In this document: positions 16,910 through 28,800 of the stretch, piece after piece
Position numbering within the stretch: the stretch's first letter is position 1
How the letters are laid out: the number at the start of each line of letters is the position of its first letter
NCBI GenBank assembly: GCA_031553595.1
Contig: JAVBLI010000015.1
Span: 1 to 64,000, forward strand
DNA: 64,000 nucleotides
DNA from: RGIG3701 sp031553595
GTDB lineage: Bacteria; Planctomycetota; Planctomycetia; Pirellulales; Thermoguttaceae
Direction: 5' to 3'
Notes under the pieces: model-generated
Seen by the model: the letters and a program-made list of their open reading frames with translations, nothing else
The model's database searches: none
Told to the model about the DNA's origin: nothing
Translations under genes and position numbers: made by a program

Positions 16910-16992
16910 GATGTGCCTTTCGGGTGTGTAAAATTAAAGCGGAAAAAAATGTATTTCGTTGTGTTGCAATGCAATGTGTCGGTACGTCTTAT

Positions 16993-17012
16993 CCGCAATC
17001 TTACGATTGCGG
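16993..17012. repeat. 20-bp palindromic hairpin, inverted copy
   Basis: CCGCAATCTTACGATTGCGG, the exact reverse complement of copies 1 and 2, located 13 nt past the stop of the SrfB-like gene. Confidence 0.8.
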
Positions 17013-17025
17013 CTCGGTAAAATAT

Positions 17026-19845
17026 TTACCCCAACTCGATGTTATCCAGCCCGCCGGTGTCCAAATAATAACGTTCATCGGCCAACGTCCGCCAAGTGAA
17101 AAACACGTTCTCGCCCAGCACCGCGTCCTGGCCCGCCACGATCCCCGTGACGGAATCCACTTCCAGCCCTTCCTCTTCACCGCCGGCCGCCTTGCGTCGT
17201 TTGATCTTCAGCGTCACTTCCGTTCGGCCGATCCGGTCTCCGACGTTCATTTTAATGACGTAAATCGGCGTGGCCTGGGCCGTCTCCACCGCACTCATCT
17301 TCCGCCCGATGATCACGCGCTGGCTGCTGGTGGAAAACTCGATAATCTCCTCGCGGGCACCTTCCTCGGCCGGCGAAAACAGCACACGTTCTTTCCGGAT
17401 GCCGCTGGTCGAGTCGCCCATGACGCCCCAGTAATAACTGTTCTCTTCCGACTTGCCCGTCATCTCGAATTTGAACTGCGGCAGCATGCCGTTGGCGGCC
17501 ATGAACCCGATCGCCGCCCCCACCACCACCGGACTCTTCGGGTCGATGATCACGCCCGGATACTGCCCCTTATCGTCCTGATACGGATACCAGTTGCCCG
17601 CGTAATGATGATACATGGGCACGATCCGCGACGGCGACAGCGGCAGGTACATCCGCACCAGCTTCTGCACATAACTGAGCTTCGACGGCTGCCCGGCCAG
17701 CAGCACCACGTCCGCCTCGTACTCGATACACCGCTGGCAAAGGTCGAACAGCAGCTCGTCGAACACCTCGTGCATCACGTCTTCCAGCTCCGCCGGGTGG
17801 ACGTAAAGCTCCATTTCCTGCTGCAAATTATAATAGCCCGGGCCGCGGAGTTTGTCGAACAGTGCCTGCATCGACTCGATAATCGCCGGGTCGATTAGGT
17901 CAGGATCCATGTGGCTGACCGGCTCGTCCGTAATTCCCTCGCTACCCATGGTTAAATACCGCTGCGCAAGCGGCACGAACAGGCGGTTCATCCACGTAAT
18001 CCGCTGCGCGCGGAATTCACGGTTCCGCGGCACTTCCGGCCCGAACAGCAGCAGCACGTCTTCGGCATCCATCGCCACGGCATCCGCGAACGCCGGCACG
18101 ACGATCCGCTCCAAAAGCCGCTTCACCAGTTGGTCGCCGGCCAGCGAAATTCCGTCCTGGTGCAGCACGTGGCCACGAATGTCGTCGTCGATTTTCGACT
18201 CGAAGTTATATTGCGCGATCATCAGGTCGGTCGTTCCACCGCCGATGTCGATGCACGCGATGCGAACTTCCAGGCCCTTATTGCCGAACTCCTCTTTCTG
18301 AGGGCCGCCACGTCGACCGCCGGCCATGGCCCCACGCCGCCGCGCCGCGGGAGAACCCATCATCGGCGTCGGCTCTTCCTCCACCACTGCCGCCGGCGCC
18401 GCCTTACGATTTTGGTGAAGCGACTCGAACCAGATCCGCGGGTCCTGCCCCAGCAGTTGCAGCTCGCTCCAGATATACGTCAGGTGCACGGCGCTGGCTT
18501 CGTCGATGGAAAGATTCAGAAGCGGCTTCACCCGCTGGTGCTTGCCAAGCGTCATGCTGAAAATTTCGATCGCTTTCTGCACCTGGCGGCGCAGGCGGTC
18601 TTTCTCCTCCGGGATCATGCCGCTGGGGTACGTCATACTGATCGTGCGAATCTCGCGCGACCGGCCGGCGTCGCCCGACTGGATGCGGTAGGCGATCGAG
18701 TTGACGTACGAGTACGCCTGGGTGAGCATTTCGTAAAGGGCCGCCGTCATCATGGCTCGCGGCGCGTGGCGGGGCTTCAGCGGCTGCTCGGTGGCGAAAT
18801 CGCGGTTCTTCGCGCCGCCCTCGGCCAGCAGGAAATCGCTGTCGTCTTCGTGGATGTACTTCATCAGCGCGCCGCGCAGCGTGGACGTGTAAACATGCGA
18901 CTGCTCGCGGTCGTGCGGATCCGCCATGTGCCAGTTCGCGCCCTCGAGCCAACTCGCGTCGTCGGCCCACAAATACCGCTTCGGCGAGCTGACCCCCGTG
19001 CGAATGTCGTCCATCGTCGCGATGACCTGCAAAATGTCATCCACCTCGACGCCCATGCGGACCTGCGAAATGTCCTCGAACATCTGCGGCCGGACGGTCA
19101 CCTCGACCTTATTCATCTTCTGCTTCGCGTTGCCGTTCCAGCCGCCGAACCAGCCCTTTTTCTCGCCGCCCTCATCGACCTGATGGTACTCGATTTTCTT
19201 CATCGGCTTCGGCGGCAGGTACGGCGTGTTGCACCAGTGCGTCTTCGACGAAAACCACCGCGAGGACGGCGTACGGACGAACTCGCCATCTTCGTTATAT
19301 GAATTCAGATGATAGCGGTTTTGCAGCTCGAAAGGCAGCATCTGCGGCGTCTGCGAAATCTCGCCGGCCACCTCCAGCAGCAGCGCCCCCGTGCGGGAGT
19401 TGCCGAAATCGATCACCATGTGCACGTGCTTCGAGTCGCCGGAAACGGCCCCCGCGGGGCGAATGCGGATCGGGATTTGCCCCACGCCCCGCAGCGGCTG
19501 GCCGTTCATATCCTGGATGTTTTCCAGCATGATATCATAGTCGCCGGTCAGGGCGCTTGCGTCGCAGAAAAAGCCGATTTCCGGGTCGCCGCACGTGGTA
19601 TCCACGGCCAGGAAAAGCTTCGTCGTCGCCCCCTGGATGATCTGCCACTGGATATACGGATAGTCCTGGCCGGTGGGCTGGGCGGCTGCGTCCTTCTTCT
19701 TCTTCGAGGACGTGTCCTCCTCCATCGCCGCGCCGCAGCGGCAGCGCTGCCATCCGTTGCCGATCTGACTGGTCTGATAACGCGTCCCACCACGCAGGGC
19801 GACACAGACGATTTGAACACCGGTATTTGCAAAAAGTGTATGCAT
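17026..19845 (-). CDS. SrfB-like Hsp70/actin-fold ATPase
   Basis: 939 residues, no signal peptide. Hsp70/actin nucleotide-binding motifs are present: phosphate-1 IDFGNSRTG (145-153), phosphate-2 CIDIGGGTTDL (531-541) and an adenosine-type motif VVLLAGQPSKLSYV in the C-terminal half. These motifs and the length match the SrfB family of Proteobacteria, annotated as a virulence factor of unknown mechanism. An Arg/Gly-rich insert (about 500-515) precedes phosphate-2. The N-terminus has a CRC pair that could be part of a metal site. It follows the SrfC-like GTPase, the same pairing as in proteobacterial srfBC. No SD. Not a DnaK: no substrate-binding domain is seen. The family assignment rests on motifs only. 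Confidence 0.7.
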   Translation of the reverse strand: MHTLFANTGVQIVCVALRGGTRYQTSQIGNGWQRCRCGAAMEEDTSSKKKKDAAAQPTGQDYPYIQWQIIQGATTKLFLAVDTTCGDPEIGFFCDASALTGDYDIMLENIQDMNGQPLRGVGQIPIRIRPAGAVSGDSKHVHMVIDFGNSRTGALLLEVAGEISQTPQMLPFELQNRYHLNSYNEDGEFVRTPSSRWFSSKTHWCNTPYLPPKPMKKIEYHQVDEGGEKKGWFGGWNGNAKQKMNKVEVTVRPQMFEDISQVRMGVEVDDILQVIATMDDIRTGVSSPKRYLWADDASWLEGANWHMADPHDREQSHVYTSTLRGALMKYIHEDDSDFLLAEGGAKNRDFATEQPLKPRHAPRAMMTAALYEMLTQAYSYVNSIAYRIQSGDAGRSREIRTISMTYPSGMIPEEKDRLRRQVQKAIEIFSMTLGKHQRVKPLLNLSIDEASAVHLTYIWSELQLLGQDPRIWFESLHQNRKAAPAAVVEEEPTPMMGSPAARRRGAMAGGRRGGPQKEEFGNKGLEVRIACIDIGGGTTDLMIAQYNFESKIDDDIRGHVLHQDGISLAGDQLVKRLLERIVVPAFADAVAMDAEDVLLLFGPEVPRNREFRAQRITWMNRLFVPLAQRYLTMGSEGITDEPVSHMDPDLIDPAIIESMQALFDKLRGPGYYNLQQEMELYVHPAELEDVMHEVFDELLFDLCQRCIEYEADVVLLAGQPSKLSYVQKLVRMYLPLSPSRIVPMYHHYAGNWYPYQDDKGQYPGVIIDPKSPVVVGAAIGFMAANGMLPQFKFEMTGKSEENSYYWGVMGDSTSGIRKERVLFSPAEEGAREEIIEFSTSSQRVIIGRKMSAVETAQATPIYVIKMNVGDRIGRTEVTLKIKRRKAAGGEEEGLEVDSVTGIVAGQDAVLGENVFFTWRTLADERYYLDTGGLDNIELG

Positions 19846-19894
19846 GTCGATTTGAGTTATATGGTTAATCTTGTTTTGTATTTAAATTTTGAAC

Positions 19895-20059
19895 TTACTA
19901 GCCCCAAGCGTAAGCGCGGGGTACTATGCGGTTGAAACTCGCTCTTGCGGGTAGTGTTCAGGACACCAATAAATCCGCAATTTCACGGGTTTCGCGGTAC
20001 ACAAACCGCCAATTTCCTCCACGCACGTGGTGCCCCCCGCTTACGCTTGGGGCTAGTAA
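19895..20059. repeat. 165-bp element with 25-bp terminal inverted repeats
   Basis: Arms 19895-19921 and 20035-20059 are inverted copies (core TAGCCCCAAGCGTAAGCG) that differ only by a two-base indel. They bracket about 113 bp with no open frame. It fills the SrfC-SrfB gap. It may be a small non-autonomous mobile element or an RNA hairpin. Confidence 0.7.
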
Positions 20060-20076
20060 AGACGCCCTTTCAGGGC

Positions 20077-22662
20077 TTATTTCACCGACTCGAACGGCCG
20101 TAAAACATCGATCAGCTGTTCGTTGCCCGGCGGGATTTGGATGTGGTCGCCGGCGCCCAGGGCCAGCGCTTCCGGAAGCCGTTCGCACCAGCGTTTGACG
20201 AACATGGCGGTCAGGCCGTAATTGCCGTAGTATTCCATCGGCTTTTCATGCGACTGCTTATTCGGGTCGTCATCATCCGCTTCGATCTGCGGGGGGGCGA
20301 TCGACGCCCAGGTCGGGCCGGGATTCATGACGTAGTCGTCCATGATCATCTTGACGTACTTCCGACGAGCGTAGCGGCGGGCCGCCTCGTCGCGGGTTTT
20401 GAGGTTCACGACCGGGTTGAGGTGGTCGATCAGCCCGTCGATGCAATGATCGCTGACCAGGTAGTCGCGGAGGTAACGCACGAAGGTGTTCAGGTCGTTC
20501 GGATCCAGCCACGGCGAGCCTTCCTCGTTCTTTTTCGTGTATTCCTCCCAGCGTTTGGGCACCTGCTTCGTGGCCCACTCATGCAGGAAGCCCCGCAGGC
20601 TCCGCGGCAGCGGATCGCCATGGCGCTTGCCCGTGTCGGCGCAATCGGCCAACTGCCAGTTCTCACCTTCCTGAATGCTCATGGCCTCTTGCAGAGCATA
20701 TACTCGGGCGTACGCCGCTTCGGGGTCGCCGACGAGCCAATTCACGACTTTTTCGGCCGCGCGGATGCGTTTTTCACGATCCACGTTCGCGTCCGGGTCG
20801 ACCACCCACGCGCGGGAGAGTTGCAAAAGGCGGTCCATGACCTCTTTCACTTCGCTCTCCAACTGATTCTGTTTGTCCGTGGCGGTAGTGACCGCGCGGA
20901 TGCCGGCACTGATGAGCGAAAGGCCGCCGTCGCCGTCCGCCATGGCCGCCGTCCACTTTTGGTCGGGGTTCGCGACGAATTCATGCACCAGCTCGGCTTC
21001 CAAAAACGCATGTTTCGCACGCTCCCATTTCTGCGGATCGTCGGCGTCGCGCTGCTCCTGGTCGGTGTCCCACGTGCCGGGATAACGCAGGGGGTACGTG
21101 TTCGTAAACGCCTTGCCGCGGCCGCCGAACTCCGTCATCACCGGGCCCAGCGTGTCGACCAACTGCCGCAGCCGCTGCTGATAAAGCCCCTTGTCGGCAT
21201 ACTCCTGCCGGTTGCGAAATTCCTCGTCGATGCCCGTCATGCCAATGAACAGCGCCGGGATGTCGTCGTGCACCTTCGAGGGCCAGTATTTGTCGCCGTA
21301 ACGCGCGCGGCCCCACTTGTCGATGTGGTGCTTCATCTGGGACGTCACTTCCAGGTTGCCGCCGCGGGAGAGCAGAATCAGCGTCTGAATCTGGAGCTCG
21401 TCAGTGAAACGCTCGAAAAGGTACGCCACCTTACCGCGCTTGACAATTTCCATCTGTTCTTCCAGCTTGTCGGCGTCCGTCCGCTTGCCCTGCTCGGCCC
21501 CCTGACGCCCGGCCCGCATGCCCGGAATGTCGAGGAAGTCCATCTGCTCGATCACCTTCCGCCAGTCGTCGTTGAGGCGGTGCGGAAGAATCGGCAGCAC
21601 GAGCTCCAGCATCGCGGCCTGGATCGTTTCCAGATCTTCAGTTCCGTCGCCGGAACCGGGGTTATATTCCAGGACGTACCACCCCTGTCGCTGGCGGAGA
21701 TGGAAGTCGGCCCACTCCACGCGCGGGAAGCACAGCGACGTTTTGCGCTCGTGAAACTTCGCCCGCTGCGAGTCCAGCAAAAATCGCACACCCGCCCAGT
21801 GGACGAGAATCGCCGGGTCGTGGTCGCCGGACTGTAATTTTTCGAGAAACGTATTAATGCGGATGAAAAGCCCGGTGAGGGAAACCCAGCCGCCCCAGAA
21901 AATCTGGGACGCCGCCTGCACGTACCCCTCTTCCGAAAGATGATACCGGCTTAGAAGCGCGTTGAGAATCGCCTCTTTCGTCGGATACCCCCGGCGATCC
22001 ACGCCCCGCATGTACGAATACGCGTCGAGGATGTCCATCCGCCATTTGCGGTCGACGCCCGAACCGGGGAACTTGCGAGACATTTCGTCGAGCATCTTTT
22101 CCAGATGGGATTCGTCCCACGCGAAATCGAAACCCCGGCATTCCACCGCGAAACCGCGTGCCAGCACACGCAGCCACTCCACACGCGTCAGCGCCTTGAC
22201 CATCACCGGATATTCCGGCGAAACGCTGGCGGCGATGCGGTCTTTGGTGGTAAAACGCGTGACCAGGGCCGTCGCTTCGTTCGAGCCGCTCTGTGGGTTC
22301 AGGTCGTTATTGAAAGACAGGTCTTTGTAATAGGCCGGCTCGCCGTGGGCCTCGTCGCGGCCCAAGGGGCTGAACTGCTCGCTCTGCGCCCGCAGCACCT
22401 GGCCCATGAAAAGGCTCTTTCCCACCTGCGAGGGGCCGTACACCGCCGCCGCCACCGGCACCTTGGAGGACGTGTAAAGACTCCGGGCAAGCCGCCGCAA
22501 CTGGAGCACCTCGAACTCGTCGCTCTCCGGAATCGGCAACATGTCCACCTTGCGGCGGTCCGCGTTAAACTCCGCCAGCCAGTCGCAAATATCCGTCGCC
22601 AGGTGCTCGACCCGCTCCGCCTGTTTAATGATCTGTCGATCTCTTTCGTCTGGAAATCCCAT
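20077..22662 (-). CDS. SrfC-like dynamin-type GTPase
   Basis: 861 residues, cytoplasmic. Walker A GPSQVGKS at 76-83, then LNPQSGSNEATALVTRF (121-137), a segment characteristic of SrfC-type proteins, and a G3-type motif FLDIPGMR (376-383) as in dynamin-like GTPases (DxPG). The remainder is helical, with IEQMDF before G3 and a C-terminal half without recognisable domains. SrfC (Virul_Fac family) is an uncharacterised putative GTPase that accompanies SrfB. Here it sits between a giant membrane-anchored Ig protein and the SrfB-like ATPase. No SD; the leader is AT-rich. The nucleotide preference is inferred. It is unlikely to be a translation factor, because no NKxD motif is obvious. Confidence 0.7.
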   Translation of the reverse strand: MGFPDERDRQIIKQAERVEHLATDICDWLAEFNADRRKVDMLPIPESDEFEVLQLRRLARSLYTSSKVPVAAAVYGPSQVGKSLFMGQVLRAQSEQFSPLGRDEAHGEPAYYKDLSFNNDLNPQSGSNEATALVTRFTTKDRIAASVSPEYPVMVKALTRVEWLRVLARGFAVECRGFDFAWDESHLEKMLDEMSRKFPGSGVDRKWRMDILDAYSYMRGVDRRGYPTKEAILNALLSRYHLSEEGYVQAASQIFWGGWVSLTGLFIRINTFLEKLQSGDHDPAILVHWAGVRFLLDSQRAKFHERKTSLCFPRVEWADFHLRQRQGWYVLEYNPGSGDGTEDLETIQAAMLELVLPILPHRLNDDWRKVIEQMDFLDIPGMRAGRQGAEQGKRTDADKLEEQMEIVKRGKVAYLFERFTDELQIQTLILLSRGGNLEVTSQMKHHIDKWGRARYGDKYWPSKVHDDIPALFIGMTGIDEEFRNRQEYADKGLYQQRLRQLVDTLGPVMTEFGGRGKAFTNTYPLRYPGTWDTDQEQRDADDPQKWERAKHAFLEAELVHEFVANPDQKWTAAMADGDGGLSLISAGIRAVTTATDKQNQLESEVKEVMDRLLQLSRAWVVDPDANVDREKRIRAAEKVVNWLVGDPEAAYARVYALQEAMSIQEGENWQLADCADTGKRHGDPLPRSLRGFLHEWATKQVPKRWEEYTKKNEEGSPWLDPNDLNTFVRYLRDYLVSDHCIDGLIDHLNPVVNLKTRDEAARRYARRKYVKMIMDDYVMNPGPTWASIAPPQIEADDDDPNKQSHEKPMEYYGNYGLTAMFVKRWCERLPEALALGAGDHIQIPPGNEQLIDVLRPFESVK

Positions 22663-22726
22663 GTCTTGCGTTTATGTTAGTGTTAAAAGGTTATAAAGGT
22701 TAGGTTAAAAATAGTGTTTTGGATAT

Positions 22727-22795
22727 GGGATATAGGACGTGGGGGATGGGAGGAAAGCGCTTCTCACCACATCCCATCCCCTAAATTCCATATCC
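22727..22795. repeat. Phrase-repeat hairpin between giant Ig gene and srfC-like gene
   Basis: Left arm GGATATGGGATATAGG plus GGGGGATGGG (22731-22750) and right arm CCCATCCCCTAAATTCCATATCC (up to 22795, split here as CCCATCCCC and CCATATCC) form an imperfect inverted repeat around GGAAAGCGCTTCTC. Same style as the hydrogenase-operon hairpins. Confidence 0.6.
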
Positions 22796-22807
22796 GCGCC
22801 GAAGGCG

Positions 22808-25800
22808 TTAGTTCACTTTCTCAATGATTCCCGCCAATCTGAAATTATACATATATTTCTGCGGTTCGCCACCACCGGCGGTGCGGGATTCCACGACCAG
22901 CGTGTACTGGTGGTTGCGGTTCGGGTTGTACGCCATTTGCGGCCCCGGCAGCATCACGCTCTGGCCCATGTCGGACGCCTGGCCCGCGATCCAGCTTTCC
23001 GGCGGCGTCTGCCCCGCCTCGTAAACGCGGTACTCCAGCGCCCCGGAATCGGCGTTGGCCGAGACCGTAAGCATCACGTTAAAGGCACTCGGGCCCTCGT
23101 TCAACTGGCCTTCCACATTCATGAAACGGTCGCCGCCGACGGAAACCGTGGCGTAAATATCCGTTCCGTTATGGGACGCCCGGATTTGCGTCGTGCCCAG
23201 CGAAACGGCGCGGAATCGCGTCGGATCGGCCGGGTCGGGCTGCAAAATATTCGGGTCGGTGGACATCAGTTGCGCGGGCACCTGGAAGGTCGCCCCGGTG
23301 GCGTCGCGGGCCGTCACCACGAACGGCGGCGTTAATTCACCCACCCGCATGGCGTGATCCATCGGCGTCATCGAAAGCTGAAGCGGCTGCGTGACCTGCA
23401 CCTGCACGTACGTCGACATCGCGTCGTACTTGCCGGCAGCATCCACGGAACTGACTTTCAGTTGGGCCGAGCCAGCCTTCTGGGCGCGGATGTTCTGGCC
23501 TTCCACGGCCACGGTGCCGGTGTCGTCCAGCACGGTCACGCGGTACGCCACGTCGAAGGGCATCACACCCTGCTCCGGCATGACCCGCACGGCATCCAGC
23601 GCCGTCACCTCACCGACCGTCATCATCAGCGGATTCGGGGAAACGATCAGACTCGCGGACGCGGCGTCATACTCACCCACCTGCACGAACAGCGGCAGGG
23701 CCGTCAGCGGACCAAGCTTCGCGGTAACCCGTGCCTGACCGTCTTTGCCCGTGGGCTTAATGCGGTACAGCCCGTCGTCACCGCGGGCCAGACTGATGAG
23801 CGTGGAACCCGCCGTGAGCTCGAGATTCGGATCCGCCGAAACTTCCCGGCCGACACGCCCGAACTCCGTCTCTTCGTACACCCGCACGACCACGTCGCCG
23901 CCGGTTTTCGCGATTCGCATCGACGCCGGCTCGAAACGCAGCCCCATCACCGAACCGTCGACACGCGTTACGCCATGTACAGGATACCCACCGTAAACAC
24001 CGTCGACGTACACGCCTTCGCCGCCGTAAACCGCTCGGGCCAGCGCCTCGTCGACCGTCACCGCCGGGTCGGTCGGCACATAGGACACGGCCTGCGTCGG
24101 ATCGTTATACACAACGGTCGGGTCACCGACCACGGTTCCCGTTTCGACCACATTCACCGTGCCTTCCGTCGTCAGGCCCGCAAAACGCGCCACCACGCCA
24201 GTACGACCCGGCGACTTGCCGAAGACCATATTATCATTCGTCACCGCCACATTCGGGTCCGTCACGGAAAGCTGTAATCCGTCCGCCGGCGTCAGGACGT
24301 AAATCCGCCCGTTCCGCAGCGCCGTTACCTGATACGCCCGGCCTTCGCCCACCGCAAGGGTAGTTTCCGGCGGGTCGATCGAGAGGCTGGTATACGCACT
24401 GGCGTCCACCTCCGCGGAAACCGTCCGCTTCGCCTGGCCGTTCTTCCAGTCCAGATGAATCAGCGAATTGCCCGCCTGGACGGCTTCCACATTATTAATG
24501 CCCTGCATCTGGACGGAGGCCCCCTCGACGTTCGTCTTCAGGTCAGCGTGGGCAAACATCGGCCGCAGGCCGGACGCGCTGCGTCCCTGGACGAAGAGGT
24601 GGGAGCGGTCGCCGACGGACATTTTCAGGGCAGCCGGTTCCGTGATCAGCTCGGTAATCGAGTTCGCGTCCACGGTCACCTGCGACTCGCCGGCCGTGGG
24701 CACTTCCGGAATCCGCGCGGAGATTTTCACGGGGCCGCCGGGTTTCTGGCCGCAGATCTGGAGGCCGCGCACTTCGCACACGGACGGATCGCTGCTGATG
24801 AAAATGGCGGAGGCCGTGCGTTCCAGCCGCACACTGCCGTCTTTCGAAACCGCGTACACCCGCAGGTCGGCGACCTGGCCAGGCGAAATCGTGGTCACGG
24901 CTGGCTCCACCACCACCGTGCCTTCCTTTAACGCTGCCAGCGTCTGCGCATCCACACCGCCGACCACCACGCGCATCTTCGCGACTTTATCGCCCGTGGT
25001 AAACGTCACGTCCGTCGCGCCCGGGGCGATGCCCACCAGCGCGTGCCGCGCGGCGTCATACGCGCAGATGCCCGGCACCAGCGGCGTCACGTGGCACTGC
25101 ATACTGTAATCCACGTTCCCGCGGATGATCTGGAAATCCTTGCCGATATACTTACTCTCGCCCACGAACATGGGGATGAGATTCGTCGTCGGGCCATAAC
25201 GCTCCTCGACGGTCGCCACGACCTGCACCGCCGCCGGCGGGGTGGCCATGCCCAGCATTTCCGCCGTGATGTCCGCGGAACCGACCGACACGCCCAGCGT
25301 CTGCGAGCCCTGCGGCTTCGCCACCGCCTCATTCGTGCTCTTCCATACCGTCGTCTCCGGAATCGGCAGCAGGCCCACCGACTTCCCGGCCTTATAACCG
25401 TGCACGTTAAACTGCACCGAGTCGCCCGGGATCATCCGAATGTCCTTCGTCGGCTCCAGCTTCAACGCGTCCGCCTCAATTTCCGGCGTGACCGTAATCG
25501 TCAGTTTCGGCTCCGTGCTGTCCACGCCCATGTACTCGGCGATGAACGTCACCTTCCCGGGTTTCAGGCCCAGAAGCTGCTTGTTCTGCGGACTGACGAT
25601 CGTTTTGTCGCCGTCCATCGGGTGCAGCACCGCGTCATTCGTCACGAAACGCACTGTGCCGTCCGGCCACTCGGCCTCCACACGGTAATCCACGTAGCGC
25701 GAGCCGACCGCCATTTCCACTTCCGTACCGCTATTACTCAAGAGCCGCACCTCGCTGGGCGCACCTTCCGGCAGCGGAGCCGCCTCACCCGGAATGAACG

Positions 25801-28800
25801 GGTTCACGGTCTGCACATGCCAGCGCACCGCGCGATCCCCGACTTTCGCCTGGAACCAGTGCGTGTACCCCGCTTTCGTGGCGTACACCGTGGGGGCTTC
25901 CCACGTTAAAAATTCATTTTCGAAATCCGGCGTGAAGCGGACGTTCGGGGCCGGCTCTTCCAGCTCGCCTTTCCGCATCCAGACCGAATACTGCTGCGCA
26001 CGGCCTTCCGGCAGGAGCTTCCCGCCGGGCTGGCGTTTCACGAATAGTTCCACGTCCGGATCGGACGGCGAAAGCGTCTGCGCCCCCACGTTCACGCGGC
26101 ACTGGGCCGACTTGCCGCGGTATTTCGCCACCAGCGTAAAGCTCTCGGCGTTCTCGGCGGGCACTTCCGCCACAGGCCGCAACACACCGAAAGGCGGCGT
26201 CCAGTACACGTTCCGCGGAATTTCCCACGCGACCGCGTCCGGCTGCACTTCCTCGAAACCGTCCGCACCCTCCAACTGCTCCTGCACCTCCAGGGCCAGC
26301 GACTGCCCGGGCGCCAGCGTAACCTCCGCCGGCACCACCCGCAGCGTCTGCGGCGGCTGGGCACGGAACACCTCCACGATGGCTTTCGCGGAACCCTTCA
26401 CGTACGGCAGGTAAGACGCGGAAACCTCGAACGGCGACGCTTCCTGCACGCCCGTCAGTTGCGGCGCCTGCCAGTTCACGGCATCCGGTTTCGCGAAATG
26501 ATAATACACGCCCGGCGAGTTCATCTCGACCGTCCATTTACTCTCCTCACCCGCCGCCGCTTCCGGGTCACGCCCCTCCAGCATCAGGCGGAACGGCACG
26601 ACTTCATCCACCGCCAGACGCGTGTCCGCCGGCTCCCAAAACATCCGCGCATTACGCCCATGTACCACACGCAGCATCTGCGTGGCAGGATTTTCCGCCG
26701 CCGGATGCGTCGCGCTGATCGCCGCCACACCCGGATTCACAGCCTTATACACACCGGCTTTTTCGTTCATGATGCCGATCACGTCCGTGCCCTGCGACTC
26801 GAATTTCCCGATTCCCGGCACCAGTTCCACATCCCCCTGCGGCGTACGGCCCACTAAAAGCGCCACACCCATTTCGTCCTTAATCCGCAGATCGCGATCC
26901 ACCTCGATCGCCAGCGTGACGTCCGCCCGCTCCGTGGTCGTCAGTTCCGCGCGATTCGACTCCTGGCCGAAATATTTCCCCCAGATATTCACCGGCCCGG
27001 CACCCACATCCAGCGCCATGGCCTTTCCCTTCTGGAAGTCGAAACCCTGCACGTCTTCCGGCAGCGGGTCCGTCATCCACTCCATCCGCGTGTACGGCAC
27101 CAGCGTGCGGACGCCGTCCCCGTAAACCGCGTTTCCGTCGAATGTCATGCACAGGCCCAAAGGCAGCGCCACCTTCCCGGCAGGCGTAATCGTCAGCCGC
27201 AGCGGCGCGGGAATCACATGCACCGGCGCGGACACGCTCTGCCCACGGTGCACCACCGCGATTTTCTGCGGGTTATCCGCCACCGTCGGGTCAAAACCCT
27301 TTATTTTCAGCAGCCCACGATCCACCCCGGCATATTTCACGGACGGGGCCTTCTCCACCTTTACGGCGTCCGAAGCCACTTCATAATAACGCTCCGCACC
27401 CGCGCGGGCCACCACCGCCAGCGCTGCGTCGTGGTCCACCGGCACGCCTGCCACCGGATTCCGCAGGTAAATCGCATCCGGCTGCACGGCCGTGACCGTC
27501 ACCTTCACCGTTTCCGCGGCGTCTCCACACGTCACCGTCACCTCCGCCGTGCCGGGTGTACGGCCGATCAGATTTCGCGCCCGGTCAATTTCCACCACTT
27601 TCGGGTTACTGCTGGTGATGCGCAACTGCGAATCATCCGGCGAAATGATAGACAGCGCCAATTTCTGGTCGCACGCCAGACTCAGGCCCTTTTCTTTATC
27701 TTTCGGCGCGACGCGTAATTTCTGGAACCGCGCGGCTTTCGCCTCCACCGTCACGGTCTGATCCGCCATCAGCAGCGTGTGCCCCGCCGGGGAACCGTCC
27801 AGCAGCTCCGCCTGGAGACGCCCCGTGCCGTTCTGCATAGTCATCACCGTTTCCCCGCCGATTTTCATCAGGGACGGCGGGTCCACCGTCCACTTCACGC
27901 GCGAAGAGCCCGCGAAATCATACGTTTTCCCTTCCGCGTCTGTGCCCTGCACTCTCACGGCCAGCTTTTTGCCCGGCGGCAGCGTTTCTCCCGCGGAAAG
28001 CACGGAAAGGGTCAGTTTTTCCATGGTTTTCACCGTCACGGTGACATTCGCCGCGGCGTCCATCCACGGATCTTTCGGCGTGGCGCGGTACTTGGCCGCG
28101 ATGGTCGAGGAACCGTCTTTCAGACCTTCCAGGAAGCCGTTATAATGGTACACTGTGCCGTCATTTTTGGACGTCCACGCGGTGGAGTCACTCAACTCCG
28201 CGGTCAAGCCGCCTTCATACTCGCCCATCATCCGCACGCGCGTGACGGAACCCACGGCCAGCTCCACATTTTCCGGCTCCAGCCACACCCGCTCGGGGTT
28301 CACCGGCGGCCGCACCGTGACCGTAATCGTTTTCCAGCGCAAACCGGTGTAAAACGTGATTTTCGTCTCCCCGGGGCTGACGGCCAGCGCCCGCTGCGAA
28401 TCCCCAAGAAATTGCGCAATCAGCGGGTCATCCACCTGCCGGAGCACCTCGACCGTCACGTCTTTCGAGAAAAACCACCCGAAACCGTCGATTCCCGGCG
28501 TTTTCACCTTAAAATCGGCCACCGTGCCGACGTACCCCGTCCACGGCCCGGGCGTCACCTTCAGCGTGAACTGGTTCCAGACAATCCATAATAATAATAG
28601 GAGTAAAAGTAGGCTCCACATAATGCGCGTCCGGCGGCGCTTGGCCGCTTCGCGCGCTTTACGCTGGGCGGAGGGCACTTTCAGGCAGATCGGACACACC
28701 GCCTTCTTGCCCGGCAGACGGATATAAAGCTCGTTACACGCCTCATCATCACAGATCATCGGCGTGCCGAATTCCTGCTGAAGCGGCTGGTATCCGCAGA

